A DNA stretch of 64,000 nt, from contig CALMPB010000467.1 of assembly GCA_937871985.1 (NCBI GenBank), forward strand, positions 1-64,000, in the 5' to 3' direction. The translations under genes were made by a program, and so were the position numbers. Source of the stretch: an uncultured Burkholderiaceae bacterium (GTDB taxonomy: Bacteria; Pseudomonadota; Gammaproteobacteria; Burkholderiales; Burkholderiaceae). The notes below the pieces were generated by a model. The model made no database searches. It was not told where the DNA came from and saw nothing but the letters and a program-made list of their open reading frames with translations. Below, piece by piece: positions 8,656-18,002 of the stretch (position 1 is the stretch's first letter; every line of letters starts with the position of its first letter).

Positions 8656-9776
8656 GCTTGTTCTCCTGGTATCGATTTGATGCTGCTCTTGAATGCAAAA
8701 CAGTCTCTGGCCGCCCATCCCAGGACTGTGGATTGTCCCTCGGTGAAGTCGGGCGCGTTTTTATCGTTCAATGTCTTGACCGCGATATGGCTGCCGTTGG
8801 GCAGCGCAAAGTAATAACGGATGAAATCGCCTACGTAATGCCGGGCCAGGAACCGGGCGTCGACATGGTTGTCCAGTTTCAGGCCATTGGTCTGGATGAT
8901 GAGTTTTTCCGGGCGGATCGAAACAATGCATTGGCGATCCGCCGCGTCGCAGTTTCCGTTGCGTGCACGGATGACCGCGCCGCCTTCCAGGACCGCTTCG
9001 ACGGTATCGTTCTCGATGGACGGAGCCCGGGCCGGGATAAGGTTGTTTTCGCCGATGAAGTTGGCGACGAAGGCATTGGCGGGCCGTTCGTACAGTTCGT
9101 CCGGCGTGGCGTATTGCTGCACCACGCCTTCGTTGAACACGGCGATGCGGCTGGACATCGTGAGGGCTTCGACCTGGTCGTGCGTCACGTAGATAACCGT
9201 GAATCCCAATTGCTTGTGCAGCCGGGTGATCTCGAGCTGCATCTGCTCGCGCAGCTTTTTGTCCAGGGCTCCCAGCGGTTCGTCCATGAGCACCAGCGTA
9301 GGTTCGAAAATAAGCGCGCGGGCCAGGGCCACGCGCTGGCGCTGGCCGCCCGAGAGCTGGCCGGGGTAGCGGTCGCCGAACTGCCCGAGTTCGATGAGCT
9401 TGAGGTAATGCGCGACGCGATCCTTGATTTGCGCGCCAGGCATGCTGCGCACCTTGAGGGGGTAGGCCAGGTTCTCGGCCACCGTCATGTGGGGAAAGAG
9501 CGCATAGTTCTGGAAAACCATGCCGATGTTGCGCTTGTGCGGCGCGGTTTTGGTAATGGGAAGGCCGCTGACGGTGATGGCGCCGCTGGTGACGTTCTCG
9601 AACCCGGCCAGCATCATCAATACCGTGGTCTTGCCCGAGCCCGACGGCCCTAGTAACGTGACGAACTCCCCCTGCCTGATGTGCAGATTGAAATCTTTGA
9701 CTACCAATGTTTTTTGGTCGTAGGTTTTCCTGACGTTGGTGAACTTGAGAAATTCACCCTCGTTTGTCTGGGGCAT
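8652..9776 (-). CDS. ABC transporter ATP-binding protein, PotA-like
   Basis: A 374-residue ATPase of the CUT1/PotA class. Walker A is GPSGSGKTT (about 44-52), the Q-loop VFQNYALFPH, signature LSGGQRQRVALARAL, Walker B LVLMDEPLGALD and the H-loop VTHDQ. The C-terminal 120 residues form the regulatory TOBE/OB domain (IRPEKLIIQ) typical of polyamine and maltose importers. It is the first gene of the operon ATPase - binding protein - permease - permease and is divergent from thrS. Confidence 0.93.
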   Translation of the reverse strand: MPQTNEGEFLKFTNVRKTYDQKTLVVKDFNLHIRQGEFVTLLGPSGSGKTTVLMMLAGFENVTSGAITVSGLPITKTAPHKRNIGMVFQNYALFPHMTVAENLAYPLKVRSMPGAQIKDRVAHYLKLIELGQFGDRYPGQLSGGQRQRVALARALIFEPTLVLMDEPLGALDKKLREQMQLEITRLHKQLGFTVIYVTHDQVEALTMSSRIAVFNEGVVQQYATPDELYERPANAFVANFIGENNLIPARAPSIENDTVEAVLEGGAVIRARNGNCDAADRQCIVSIRPEKLIIQTNGLKLDNHVDARFLARHYVGDFIRYYFALPNGSHIAVKTLNDKNAPDFTEGQSTVLGWAARDCFAFKSSIKSIPGEQA

Positions 9777-9956
9777 CGGTTGTTCCGTATTGTCGTGGCG
9801 CAGCGGCGGGTTTGCTCTATGCAGCGCCTGCGCGGGCAGGTTCGAGCCAGGAAATGGGCGAACCTGAAACGCCGGGCCTTTAGAATCGCAAACTTAGCAC
9901 GGAAGAATAACATTTGGAAACCTCCACGTCGTTTGGGGTTAGCCCTTGGCCTACAC

Positions 9957-9985
9957 TTGTTTGCCGATGCGCTCGGTGATACACT
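9957..9985 (+). promoter_or_regulatory. candidate sigma-70 promoter of thrS
   Basis: A -35 TTGTTT at 9957-9962 and -10 TACACT at 9980-9985, 17 bases apart. It would start RNA near 9992 and give a thrS leader of about 180 nt holding a short ORF and a terminator hairpin. This is a motif match only. The rest of 9777-9956, between the divergent ABC operon and this promoter, shows no gene. Confidence 0.4.
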
Positions 9986-10016
9986 TTATCTTCTTTTTAT
10001 TTTGGTTACGCTTTTC

Positions 10017-10073
10017 ATGAAACCGGTTTCTATGAGAACGGCTTTTGCACGAACTTTGACGGCAGCCTGCTAG
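10017..10073 (+). CDS. candidate 18-codon leader peptide upstream of thrS, Thr-containing
   Basis: An ATG-TAG frame coding MKPVSMRTAFARTLTAAC. Three of the last eleven codons are Thr (ACG, ACT, ACG). It lies inside the thrS leader and ends 57 bases before a strong terminator hairpin. This is the layout of a ribosome-mediated attenuator responding to charged tRNA-Thr. Against it: no clear Shine-Dalgarno precedes it, and the Thr density is moderate. It is the tail of a longer open frame of doubtful reality. Confidence 0.3.
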   Translation: MKPVSMRTAFARTLTAAC

Positions 10074-10130
10074 TTGTTGGCCCGCGTGTTCGTTTCGTGC
10101 ATTTCATGCTTTAAGCACCAGAAAATTCCA

Positions 10131-10160
10131 AAACGCGGCAGATGCCGCGTTTTTTTGTTT
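10131..10160 (+). terminator. intrinsic terminator / attenuator in the thrS leader
   Basis: AAACGCGGCA pairs with TGCCGCGTTT and is followed by an unbroken T-tract (T's to 10156, then GTTT). It ends only about 15 bases before the thrS start codon, so it must be conditionally read through or else belong to upstream transcription. Attenuation of thrS is the simplest reading. Confidence 0.7.
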
Positions 10161-10174
10161 ACGTAAGGTTATCT

Positions 10175-12109
10175 ATGGTTCAAGTTACCCTGCCCGATGG
10201 CTCGCAGCGCGATTTCCCTGGCCCTGTATCCATCAACGATGTGGCGTATTCCATCGGCACAGGGCTGGGGCGCGCGGCGCTGGCGGGCCGGGTGGGCTTC
10301 GACGGGGCGGAGCCCCGGCTGGTCGATGCCAGCTTCGTCATCGACCGCGACGCTTCGCTGGCCATCATTACCGCCAAAGACCCCGACGGGCTCGACCTGA
10401 TCCGCCATTCCACGGCGCACTTGCTGGCCTACGCGGTAAAGTCCCTGTTTCCCGACGCGCAGGTAACCATCGGGCCGGTCATCGAGAACGGGTTCTACTA
10501 CGATTTTTCCTACAAGCGCCCGTTCACGCCCGAAGACCTTGCCGCCATCGAAAAGAAAATGGCCGAGCTGGCCAAGAAGGACGAAACCGTCACGCGCGAA
10601 GAATGGAAGCGGGACGATGCGGTCGAGTATTTCAACAGCATCGGCGAAAAATACAAAGCGGAAATCATTGCCTCCATCCCCGTTAACCAGACCATCAGCC
10701 TTTATCGCGAGGGCGAGTTCGTCGACTTGTGCCGCGGCCCCCATGTGCCGTCCACCGGCAAGCTCAAGGTCTTCAAGCTGATGAAGGTGGCCGGCGCCTA
10801 TTGGCGCGGCGACAGCAAAAACGAAATGCTGCAGCGTATTTACGGCACGGCCTGGGCCACCAAGGAAGAGCAGGCCGCCTACCTCACGATGCTCGAAGAG
10901 GCCGAAAAGCGCGACCACCGCAAGCTGGGCCGCGACCTCGACCTGTTTCATTTCCAGGACGAGGCGCCCGGGCTTATTTTCTGGCACCCCAAGGGCTGGA
11001 CGATCTGGCAGCAGGTCGAGCAGTACATGCGGGCGGTGTATGTCGACAACGGCTACCAAGAGGTCAAGGCTCCGCAAATCCTCGATCTGTCCTTATGGAA
11101 GAAAACCGGCCATTGGGACAACTACGCCGAGAACATGTTCACCACCGAGTCCGAGAACCGCGTCTACGGGCTCAAGCCCATGAACTGCCCGGGCCATGTG
11201 CAAATCTTCAACGCCGGCCTGCATTCGTACCGCGAGCTGCCCATACGCTACGGGGAATTCGGCCAGTGCCATCGCAACGAACCGTCCGGATCGCTGCACG
11301 GCATGATGCGGGTGCGCGGCTTTACGCAGGACGATGGCCATATCTTCTGCACCGAAGATCAACTGCAGGACGAGTGCTCGGCCTTTACCGCCTTGCTGCA
11401 AAAGGTCTATGCCGATTTCGGCTTTACTCATATTTTGTACAAGGTGGCGACCAGGCCAGAAAAGCGCATCGGCGCCGACGAGGTCTGGGACAAGGCCGAA
11501 CAGGCCCTCATGGAAAGCCTGAACCGCACCGGCTGCCAATACGAGGTGTCGCCCGGCGAGGGGGCGTTCTACGGTCCCAAAATCGAATACACACTGAAAG
11601 ACGCCATCGGCCGCCATTGGCAGTGCGGCACCATTCAGGTCGATTTTTCCATGCCCGCCCGTCTGGGAGCCGAGTTCGTCGATGCCGCCGACCAGCGCCA
11701 GACGCCGGTCATGCTGCACCGGGCCATTCTGGGTTCGTTCGAACGCTTTATCGGCATGCTCATTGAAAACCATGCGGGCGCCATGCCGCCGTGGCTGTCG
11801 CCCCAGCACGCGGTCGTCTGTTGTATTTCAGAACATTTTGCCGATTATGCCGGCGAAATCGCCCAAACCCTTAAAAAACAAGGCTTCAGAGTAAGCGCTG
11901 ATTTGCGCGGGGAAAAAATCACCCGTAAAATCAGAGAGCATAGTATGCAAAAAGTACCGTACATTCTGGTGGTTGGCGAAAAAGAGCGCGAAACCGGAAC
12001 CGTGGCGGTGCGCAGTCGCGGGGTCGATCTTGGCACCATGCCGCTGGCCGATTTTTCCGCGCGCTTGCAACATGAAATCGAGGCTCGCCTCGACGTCGGG
12101 CAAACCTGA
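10175..12109 (+). CDS. thrS: threonyl-tRNA synthetase
   Basis: Charges tRNA-Thr in the cytoplasm. It has 644 residues, near the 642 of E. coli. Domains in order: TGS ([17 protein letters not shown]), the editing domain with HSTAHLL (about 73-79) and the C-H ligands [17 protein letters not shown], the class II catalytic core with motif 2 (FRN-type [20 protein letters not shown]), Zn ligands including MNCPGH, motif 3 ([15 protein letters not shown]) and the C-terminal anticodon-binding domain. The start [10 protein letters not shown] at 10175 fits the family; an upstream in-frame start falls in the leader hairpin. infC follows 33 bases later. Confidence 0.97.
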   Translation: MVQVTLPDGSQRDFPGPVSINDVAYSIGTGLGRAALAGRVGFDGAEPRLVDASFVIDRDASLAIITAKDPDGLDLIRHSTAHLLAYAVKSLFPDAQVTIGPVIENGFYYDFSYKRPFTPEDLAAIEKKMAELAKKDETVTREEWKRDDAVEYFNSIGEKYKAEIIASIPVNQTISLYREGEFVDLCRGPHVPSTGKLKVFKLMKVAGAYWRGDSKNEMLQRIYGTAWATKEEQAAYLTMLEEAEKRDHRKLGRDLDLFHFQDEAPGLIFWHPKGWTIWQQVEQYMRAVYVDNGYQEVKAPQILDLSLWKKTGHWDNYAENMFTTESENRVYGLKPMNCPGHVQIFNAGLHSYRELPIRYGEFGQCHRNEPSGSLHGMMRVRGFTQDDGHIFCTEDQLQDECSAFTALLQKVYADFGFTHILYKVATRPEKRIGADEVWDKAEQALMESLNRTGCQYEVSPGEGAFYGPKIEYTLKDAIGRHWQCGTIQVDFSMPARLGAEFVDAADQRQTPVMLHRAILGSFERFIGMLIENHAGAMPPWLSPQHAVVCCISEHFADYAGEIAQTLKKQGFRVSADLRGEKITRKIREHSMQKVPYILVVGEKERETGTVAVRSRGVDLGTMPLADFSARLQHEIEARLDVGQT

Positions 12110-12142
12110 CAACCATTTTTATCAATTCTAGGAGTCTTAGAC

Positions 12143-12694
12143 ATCGCAACCGAAAAAGCTCATCGCATCAACGGTGAAATCCGAGTTCCCGAGGTGCGTC
12201 TCATAGGGGTCGACGGCGAGCAACTGGGTGTTGTAAAAACATCGGAAGCCCTTAACTTATCAGAAGAACACGAAGTCGATCTGGTCGAAATAGCCCCGAA
12301 CGCCGTTCCTCCCGTCTGTCGCCTCATGGACTACGGGAAGTTCAAATATCAAGAACAAAAACGCCAGGCGGAAGCCCGTTCCAAACAAAAAGTCATTCAG
12401 GTCAAGGAAGTCAAGTTCCGGCCTGGAACCGACGAGGGCGATTATCAGGTCAAGCTTCGGAATCTGCGCCGCTTCATCGAAGAGGGCGACAAGGCCAAAG
12501 TCACATTGCGATTCCGCGGCCGCGAAATGGCCCACCAGGAGCTCGGCATGCGTGTTCTCGAGCGTGTGCGCGACGACTTGCTGGAGCTTTGCCAGGTCGA
12601 GGCCATGCCCAAGCTCGAAGGGCGTCAAATGGTCATGGTGCTGGCTCCGCGCAAAAAGACGGCGGCCGGCAAGTCGGGCGAATCCGCCTCTTAA
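12143..12694 (+). CDS. infC: translation initiation factor IF-3 (AUC start codon)
   Basis: Binds the 30S subunit and polices start-codon and initiator-tRNA choice. It has 183 residues. No ATG fits: the family's N-terminus, (I/M)[20 protein letters not shown], begins at ATC 12143-12145, preceded by SD TAGGAG at 12129-12134. A later in-frame GTG at 12194 would delete the conserved RINxxI stretch. AUU starts in infC are known to give autoregulation through IF-3's own discrimination; AUC should act alike. The N-domain, basic linker ([16 protein letters not shown]) and C-domain ([16 protein letters not shown]) are present. Confidence 0.95.
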   Translation: MATEKAHRINGEIRVPEVRLIGVDGEQLGVVKTSEALNLSEEHEVDLVEIAPNAVPPVCRLMDYGKFKYQEQKRQAEARSKQKVIQVKEVKFRPGTDEGDYQVKLRNLRRFIEEGDKAKVTLRFRGREMAHQELGMRVLERVRDDLLELCQVEAMPKLEGRQMVMVLAPRKKTAAGKSGESAS

Positions 12695-12756
12695 TTGGTA
12701 GCGGCCTGCCCGTTGCGGCCGAGCAAGGCCGCGCGGGCTGTGCTTGCAGGTGTCCT

Positions 12757-13716
12757 ATGCACGTATTGTTTGTTATTGATCCTTTACCTTCGTTAAAGGC
12801 CTACAAAGATTCTTCGGTAGCGATGATGCGGGCTCTGGCAAGCCGCGGCCATACGCTAAGCGTCGTCCTGCAGGGCGATCTGTTCATCGATCAGGGCCTG
12901 GTCAAGGCGGCGGCTACGTCCATCGAGCTAGTCGCGGGCGCCGACCTGCACGGCCACGCCTGGTGGAAGGAAGCCGGCGGGCGCCGCGAAGCCGTACTGT
13001 CCGCCTTCGATGCGGTCGTCATGCGCAAGGATCCGCCGTTCGACATGGAGTACGTGTATTCGACCCATCTGCTCGAATACGCCGAGGCTCAGGGCGCGCG
13101 CGTCTTCAATTCGGGCGCGGCCATACGCAATCACCCCGAAAAGCTCGCCATCACCGAATTCGCGCAGTTCACGTCGCCCACCTTGGTGTCGCGCGACATG
13201 GCCCGGCTGCGGGCCTTCCACGCGCAGCATGAAGATGTCATCGTCAAGCCGCTGGACGGCATGGGCGGCATGGGTATTTTCCGCTTGCAAAAGACCGAGC
13301 CCAATCTTGGCGCCATCCTGGAAACGTTGACCAACAATGGCACGCAGACCATCATGGCGCAGCGCTACATTCCGGATATCGTCAACGGCGACAAGCGCAT
13401 TCTGCTTATCGGCGGAGAGCCGGTGCCTTACGCCCTGGCCCGCATTCCGCTGGCGGGCGAGACTCGCGGCAACCTGGCCGCCGGCGGCCGGGGCGTGGCC
13501 CGGCCGCTTTCTGCGCGCGACCTCGAAATCGCCCGCACGGTGGCGCCCAGGCTCGCGCAGCGCGGGCTGCTGCTGGTGGGGCTGGACGTCATCGGCGACT
13601 ACGTGACCGAAATCAACGTCACCAGCCCGACCTGTTTCGTGGAAATCACCGAGCAGACGGATTTCGACGTGGCGCAGTGCTTTGCCGAGGCCCTCGAACG
13701 CGCGGTGGGCGGCTGA
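12757..13716 (+). CDS. gshB: glutathione synthetase
   Basis: ATP-grasp ligase joining gamma-glutamylcysteine and glycine to make glutathione. It has 319 residues, the usual length. Seen: N-terminal MHVLFVIDPLPSLKAYKDSS, MRKDPPFDMEYVYSTHLLE, the phosphate loop region VIVKPLDGMGGMGIFR, YIPDIVNGDKRILLI and the C-terminal metal/ATP block LDVIGDYVTEINVTSPTCF. The start at 12757 was chosen over a longer in-frame opening because it matches the conserved N-terminus. The PTS-IIA gene begins 1 base past its stop, so they are one operon. Confidence 0.96.
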   Translation: MHVLFVIDPLPSLKAYKDSSVAMMRALASRGHTLSVVLQGDLFIDQGLVKAAATSIELVAGADLHGHAWWKEAGGRREAVLSAFDAVVMRKDPPFDMEYVYSTHLLEYAEAQGARVFNSGAAIRNHPEKLAITEFAQFTSPTLVSRDMARLRAFHAQHEDVIVKPLDGMGGMGIFRLQKTEPNLGAILETLTNNGTQTIMAQRYIPDIVNGDKRILLIGGEPVPYALARIPLAGETRGNLAAGGRGVARPLSARDLEIARTVAPRLAQRGLLLVGLDVIGDYVTEINVTSPTCFVEITEQTDFDVAQCFAEALERAVGG

Positions 13717-13717
13717 A

Positions 13718-14125
13718 ATGGTAAGCGTCGTTCTCGTCATGCATGCGCCGTTGGGCCAGGCCTTCGCGTCGTGCGCCGAGCACGTGCTGGGCGCCGCGCC
13801 TTCGCTGACGGTGTTCGATGTGGCGCCCGACGATCCCATCGACGAACGTGTCGAGCAGCTTGCCGCACTGCTCGGCAAGTCGCCCGACGATGGGGTTTTG
13901 GTTTTGTGCGATATATTTGGGGCGACGCCGTTCAATATTGCGAATCGAGCCTTGAAGATGGCGCACGAGAAAGGCGTGATCGGGCACCTGATCACAGGCA
14001 CGAACTTGTGCATGGTATTGAAAGCCCTGACGGATCAGCAGCAGAATCCCGACGAGCTCAGCGAAAAAGTACGGCAGGGAGCGCTCAAGGGCATTGTGAA
14101 TGCCGACTGCGCCTCCTTGTCTTGA
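13718..14125 (+). CDS. PTS EIIA component, mannose/fructose (Man-IIA) family
   Basis: A 135-residue EIIA of the Man/Fru family, with the phospho-acceptor His in VLVMHAPLGQAF (His9 region) and the core GVLVLCDIFGATPFNIANR. It takes phosphate from HPr (encoded 26 bases downstream). No EIIB or EIIC membrane component is in the window, so this is probably a regulatory phosphorelay rather than sugar uptake, as proposed for similar incomplete PTS in Betaproteobacteria. It is probably co-transcribed with gshB. Confidence 0.88.
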   Translation: MVSVVLVMHAPLGQAFASCAEHVLGAAPSLTVFDVAPDDPIDERVEQLAALLGKSPDDGVLVLCDIFGATPFNIANRALKMAHEKGVIGHLITGTNLCMVLKALTDQQQNPDELSEKVRQGALKGIVNADCASLS

Positions 14126-14151
14126 TCTCTGAAATAAAATAAAAGAAGCCT

Positions 14152-14424
14152 ATGCCAACAGTAGATATCGTCATCAGCAACAAACTGGGTTTGCATGCGC
14201 GGGCGGCCGCCAAGCTCACCCAGTTGGCGAGCCGGTTTTCCAGTTGCGAGATCTTCATCGCACGCGGCGCGCAGCGGGTCAATGCAAAAAGCATCATGGG
14301 CGTCATGATGCTGGCCGCGGGTTTGGGGGTAACGGTCAAGGTCGATGCCAACGGCGCGGATGCCGAAACGGCGCTCGGTGAAATACAAGCCTTGTTCAGC
14401 AACAAATTCGGCGAACAGGAGTAG
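14152..14424 (+). CDS. ptsH: PTS phosphocarrier protein HPr
   Basis: A 90-residue HPr. The active-site His is in NKLGLHARAAAKL (about His15), and the regulatory Ser region reads VNAKSIMGVMMLAAGLG. It shuttles phosphate from Enzyme I to the EIIA encoded upstream. Together with HPr kinase, which is common in Betaproteobacteria but not in this window, Ser phosphorylation could integrate carbon status. ptsI begins 30 bases later. Confidence 0.95.
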   Translation: MPTVDIVISNKLGLHARAAAKLTQLASRFSSCEIFIARGAQRVNAKSIMGVMMLAAGLGVTVKVDANGADAETALGEIQALFSNKFGEQE

Positions 14425-14454
14425 GATAGCGTTGTTGTCGGCTCTAACTGCGCT

Positions 14455-16224
14455 ATGAATCCGATTCCTCCTCATCCCGTTTCCCACCCTCATGCCTTGA
14501 GTTCCATGCTTTGCATGCGCGGCCAGGGGGTCGTAAAAGGATATGCCATAGGCCGTGCCGTCGTCATGGGCGCGGCGGCGCTGGAGGTGGCGCATTACCG
14601 CATTCAACCCGATGCGGTCGAGCAGGAATGCCAACGGCTGAAGGCCGCGCTCGCCGTGGCGCGCGACGAGCTGCAGGGCATGGTCAATAATCTGCCGGAA
14701 GACGCGCCCCGCGAAATGGGCGCCTTGCTGACGGTGCACAGCATGCTGCTGGACGATCCCATGCTTGCCCAGCAAACCTGCGACCTCATCACTGAACGCC
14801 ATTACAACGCCGAATGGGCGCTGACGACGCAAGGCCAGACGCTCAGCGAACAGTTCGCCGCCATGGAGGACGCCTATCTGCGCGAACGCGGCGCGGACAT
14901 CCGCCAGGTCATCGAGCGCGTGCTGCGCGTGTTGTCGGGTTCCACGGTTTTGCTGCCTCAGCTAAAAGAGACCCCGGACGACGACGAATCCCTGATCGTG
15001 GTGGCCCGCGATATCTCCCCGGCCGACATGCTGAAACTGCGCGGCGGCCGTTTTGCCGCCTTCCTGACCGATCTGGGGGGGCCGACTTCCCATACGGCGA
15101 TCGTGGCGCGCAGCATGAATGTGCCGGCCGTGGTCGGCATGGGCAATATCCGCTCGCTGGTGCGCGACGGCGACACCCTGGTGGTCGACGGCCTCACGGG
15201 CGCGGTGCTGGTCAATCCTTCCGAGACAGTCCTGAATGAATACGCGCGCCGCCAGGCCGCCTATGCCGACGATCGGGCCGAGCTGAGCCTGTTGCGCGAT
15301 GCCGAGGCCATTACGCTGGACGGCGTGCGCGTCAAGCTGGAAGCCAATATCGAGCTGCCCGAAGAGGCCGCCGCCGCATTGGCGGCCGGCGCGGACGGAA
15401 TCGGCCTGTTCCGCAGCGAGTTCCTGTTCATGGGGCGCAATACCTTGCCCGACGAGGAAGAGCAGTACCAGGCCTACGCTTCCGTCGTGCGGGACATGGG
15501 CGGGCGTCCCGTTACCATCCGCACCCTGGATATCGGTTCCGACAAAACCCTGGACGGGGAAATCGCTGTCGCCGCGAACCCGGCTCTGGGATTGCGGGCC
15601 ATACGTTACTGCCTGGCGAATCCGGAAATCTTCGGCACGCAGTTGCGCGCTTTGCTGCGCGCGTCGCAGCATGGAAAAATCCGCATCCTGATTCCCATGA
15701 TTTCGCATATGCACGAAGTCCATGCGGTGCGGCAGGCCATCGCCGCGGCCTGTGCCGAGCTGGACGCGCGCGGGGCCTCCTATGCTTGCAATTACGAGTT
15801 GGGCGCCATGGTCGAGATTCCGGCCATCGCCATCGCCATCGAGCCCTTTGTCGAGAACCTCGACTTTCTCTCCATCGGCACCAACGATCTCATCCAATAT
15901 ACGCTGGCCATCGACCGGGGCGACAACGATGTCGCCGAACTGTACGATCCGATGCACCCGGCGGTGCTGCGCCTCATCGCCCATACCATCAACGCGGGCG
16001 AAAGGGCGGGCAAGTCCGTGGCGGTGTGCGGCGAAATGGCCGGCGACGTCCGGGTGACGCGCATGCTGCTGGGGCTGGGCCTGAAAGAGTTCTCCATGCA
16101 TCCGCAGCAATTGCTCGACGTCAAAAAAGAGGTGCGCCAGGCGCATTCGAACGCGCTGCGGATAAAAGTGGCGTCCGCCCTGAACCGCGCCGAGCGCATC
16201 GACCTGGACGCATTGGCCGGTTGA
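14455..16224 (+). CDS. ptsI: PTS Enzyme I (phosphoenolpyruvate-protein phosphotransferase)
   Basis: A 589-residue Enzyme I that autophosphorylates from PEP and passes phosphate to HPr. The swivelling domain carries the phospho-His in GGPTSHTAIVARSMN. The PEP-binding TIM barrel has GIGLFRSEFLFM, RTLDIGSDK, GLRAIRYCL and the signature DFLSIGTNDLIQYTLAIDR. There is a short extra N-tail before the conserved CMRGQGVVKGYAIGRA; a GTG or ATG inside it (e.g. Met near residue 18 or 21) may be the true start. Last gene of gshB-IIA-ptsH-ptsI. Confidence 0.95.
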   Translation: MNPIPPHPVSHPHALSSMLCMRGQGVVKGYAIGRAVVMGAAALEVAHYRIQPDAVEQECQRLKAALAVARDELQGMVNNLPEDAPREMGALLTVHSMLLDDPMLAQQTCDLITERHYNAEWALTTQGQTLSEQFAAMEDAYLRERGADIRQVIERVLRVLSGSTVLLPQLKETPDDDESLIVVARDISPADMLKLRGGRFAAFLTDLGGPTSHTAIVARSMNVPAVVGMGNIRSLVRDGDTLVVDGLTGAVLVNPSETVLNEYARRQAAYADDRAELSLLRDAEAITLDGVRVKLEANIELPEEAAAALAAGADGIGLFRSEFLFMGRNTLPDEEEQYQAYASVVRDMGGRPVTIRTLDIGSDKTLDGEIAVAANPALGLRAIRYCLANPEIFGTQLRALLRASQHGKIRILIPMISHMHEVHAVRQAIAAACAELDARGASYACNYELGAMVEIPAIAIAIEPFVENLDFLSIGTNDLIQYTLAIDRGDNDVAELYDPMHPAVLRLIAHTINAGERAGKSVAVCGEMAGDVRVTRMLLGLGLKEFSMHPQQLLDVKKEVRQAHSNALRIKVASALNRAERIDLDALAG

Positions 16225-16227
16225 GTA

Positions 16228-16308
16228 GATAGCGCTGTGTCGCTTGCGTGGCCTGTTGCCCCCTGAGGGGGCTCTTTTACCTTGGGGTGGCCCGACGGTA
16301 AAAAAACA
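16228..16308. repeat. diverged copy of the dispersed repeat found after sufT
   Basis: About 80 bases after ptsI resemble the three tandem units at 55757-55999. Shared blocks are a C5/G5 hairpin then T-tract (GCCCCCTGAGGGGGCTCTTTT) and CTTGGGGTGGCCCGACGGTAAAAAA. The element looks like a mobile or shared transcription terminator in this lineage. Confidence 0.6.
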
Positions 16309-16310
16309 CC

Positions 16311-16335
16311 AAACGGCCCCGAAGGGCCGTTTTTC
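16311..16335. terminator. bidirectional intrinsic terminator between ptsI and amtB
   Basis: AAACGGCCC and GGGCCGTTT with a short CGA loop, with T's on the plus-strand side and A's before the stem that act as T's for the minus strand. It sits between the converging ptsI and amtB genes. Confidence 0.8.
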
Positions 16336-16368
16336 CAGCGGCGCCGCGCTGGCGGCATCCGCGTTCAT

Positions 16369-17598
16369 CTAGCGTTGGTAGGCCGATTCGCCGTGCGTGG
16401 TGACGTCCAGGCCCTCGCGTTCCTTGTCGTTGCCCACCCGCATGCCGCCGCACAGCTTGTCGGCGATGAAGTAAGCGGCGAAGGCGACGGCGCCGGACCA
16501 GACAAGCGTGATCAGCACGCCCTCGAACTGCACCCACAGCTGGTGGGGGATGAGAGCCAGGGATTCCAGGCCGGGGCCGCCCAGGGGCTTGGCGTTGAAG
16601 ATGCCGGTCAACAGGGCGCCGACGATGCCGCCCACGCCGTGTATGCCGAATACGTCCAGCGCGTCGTCCACCCGCAGCAGCCGCTTCAGGCCATTGACGC
16701 CCCAGACGCAGATGGCGCTGGTGAGAAGGCCGATGATAAGCGCTCCGCCGGGGCCGACCAGGCCCGCGGCGGGCGTAATGCCGACCAGGCCCGCTACCGC
16801 GCCCGATACCGCGCCCAGCAGGGAAGGATGGCCCTTGGCTTTCCATTCCACGATCACCCAGGCCAGAATCGCGCCGGCGGTGGCGATGAGCGTATTGAAG
16901 AAGGCCAGCGCCGCGGTTTCATTGGCTCCCAGGGCGGATCCGGCATTGAATCCGAACCAGCCCACCCACAGCAGCGAAGCACCTATCATGGCCATGGGCA
17001 GATTGTGGGGCGGCATGGATTCGCGGCGATAGCCCAGGCGCGGCCCGACGTAGTAGGCACCGACCAGTCCGGCAATCCCGGCATTGATGTGCACGACGGT
17101 GCCGCCGGCAAAGTCCAGCGCGCCTTTTTCGAGCAGCCAGCCGCCCGGCGCCCAGACCATATGGGCGATGGGCAGGTACGAGAACGTCACCCAGATCAGG
17201 GTGAACAGCATCACGGCCTGGAATTTGGCGCGCTCCGCGAAACTGCCGACGACGAGGGCGCAGGTAATGCCCGCGAAGGTGGCCTGGAACGAGGCGAACG
17301 CAAGCTCGGGTATGGTGCCCGACAGCGCGTATTTGCCGGCGCTCAAATCCGCCACGCCGTTCAGCAGGACATGGGAAAAGCCGCCGATGAAGTGCCCGCC
17401 GCCGCTGAAGGCCAGCGAGTAGCCATAAACGAACCAGATCACGATGGCCAGGGAAAAGGTCGCCGTGACCTGCATCAGTATCGACAGCACGTTCTTGGCG
17501 CGAACGAGCCCGCCGTAAAAAAGAGCCAGGCCGGGCATGACCATGAGAAGTACCAGCAGGGTAGAGATGCCCACCCAGGCGAAATCCGCTTTATCCAT
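16369..17598 (-). CDS. amtB: ammonium transporter
   Basis: A 409-residue Amt/MEP/Rh channel with about eleven hydrophobic segments for ammonium uptake across the inner membrane. Signature stretches include GLALFYGGLVRAKNVLS, FAGGTVVHINAGIAGLVGA (the first pore His in VVHINAG) and DDALDVFGIHGVGGIVGALLTG (the second pore His). It starts at MDKADFAWVG and so lacks a cleavable signal peptide, unlike E. coli AmtB. It is 11 bases downstream of glnK, the classic pair in which GlnK blocks the channel under ammonium excess. Confidence 0.96.
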   Translation of the reverse strand: MDKADFAWVGISTLLVLLMVMPGLALFYGGLVRAKNVLSILMQVTATFSLAIVIWFVYGYSLAFSGGGHFIGGFSHVLLNGVADLSAGKYALSGTIPELAFASFQATFAGITCALVVGSFAERAKFQAVMLFTLIWVTFSYLPIAHMVWAPGGWLLEKGALDFAGGTVVHINAGIAGLVGAYYVGPRLGYRRESMPPHNLPMAMIGASLLWVGWFGFNAGSALGANETAALAFFNTLIATAGAILAWVIVEWKAKGHPSLLGAVSGAVAGLVGITPAAGLVGPGGALIIGLLTSAICVWGVNGLKRLLRVDDALDVFGIHGVGGIVGALLTGIFNAKPLGGPGLESLALIPHQLWVQFEGVLITLVWSGAVAFAAYFIADKLCGGMRVGNDKEREGLDVTTHGESAYQR

Positions 17599-17609
17599 TC
17601 TTTTTGCTC

Positions 17610-17978
<369 letters not shown>

Positions 17979-17987
17979 TCAGGAAAA

Positions 17988-18002
17988 GCAAGTTCCGTGC
18001 CA
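17988..18002 (-). promoter_or_regulatory. sigma-54 (-24/-12) promoter of glnK-amtB
   Basis: On the minus strand TGGCACGGAACTTGC matches the RpoN consensus TGGCAC-N5-TTGC exactly. The TTGC block ends 39 bases before the glnK ATG. This is a direct sequence match, and nitrogen-starvation control is the established logic for glnK-amtB. Confidence 0.88.
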
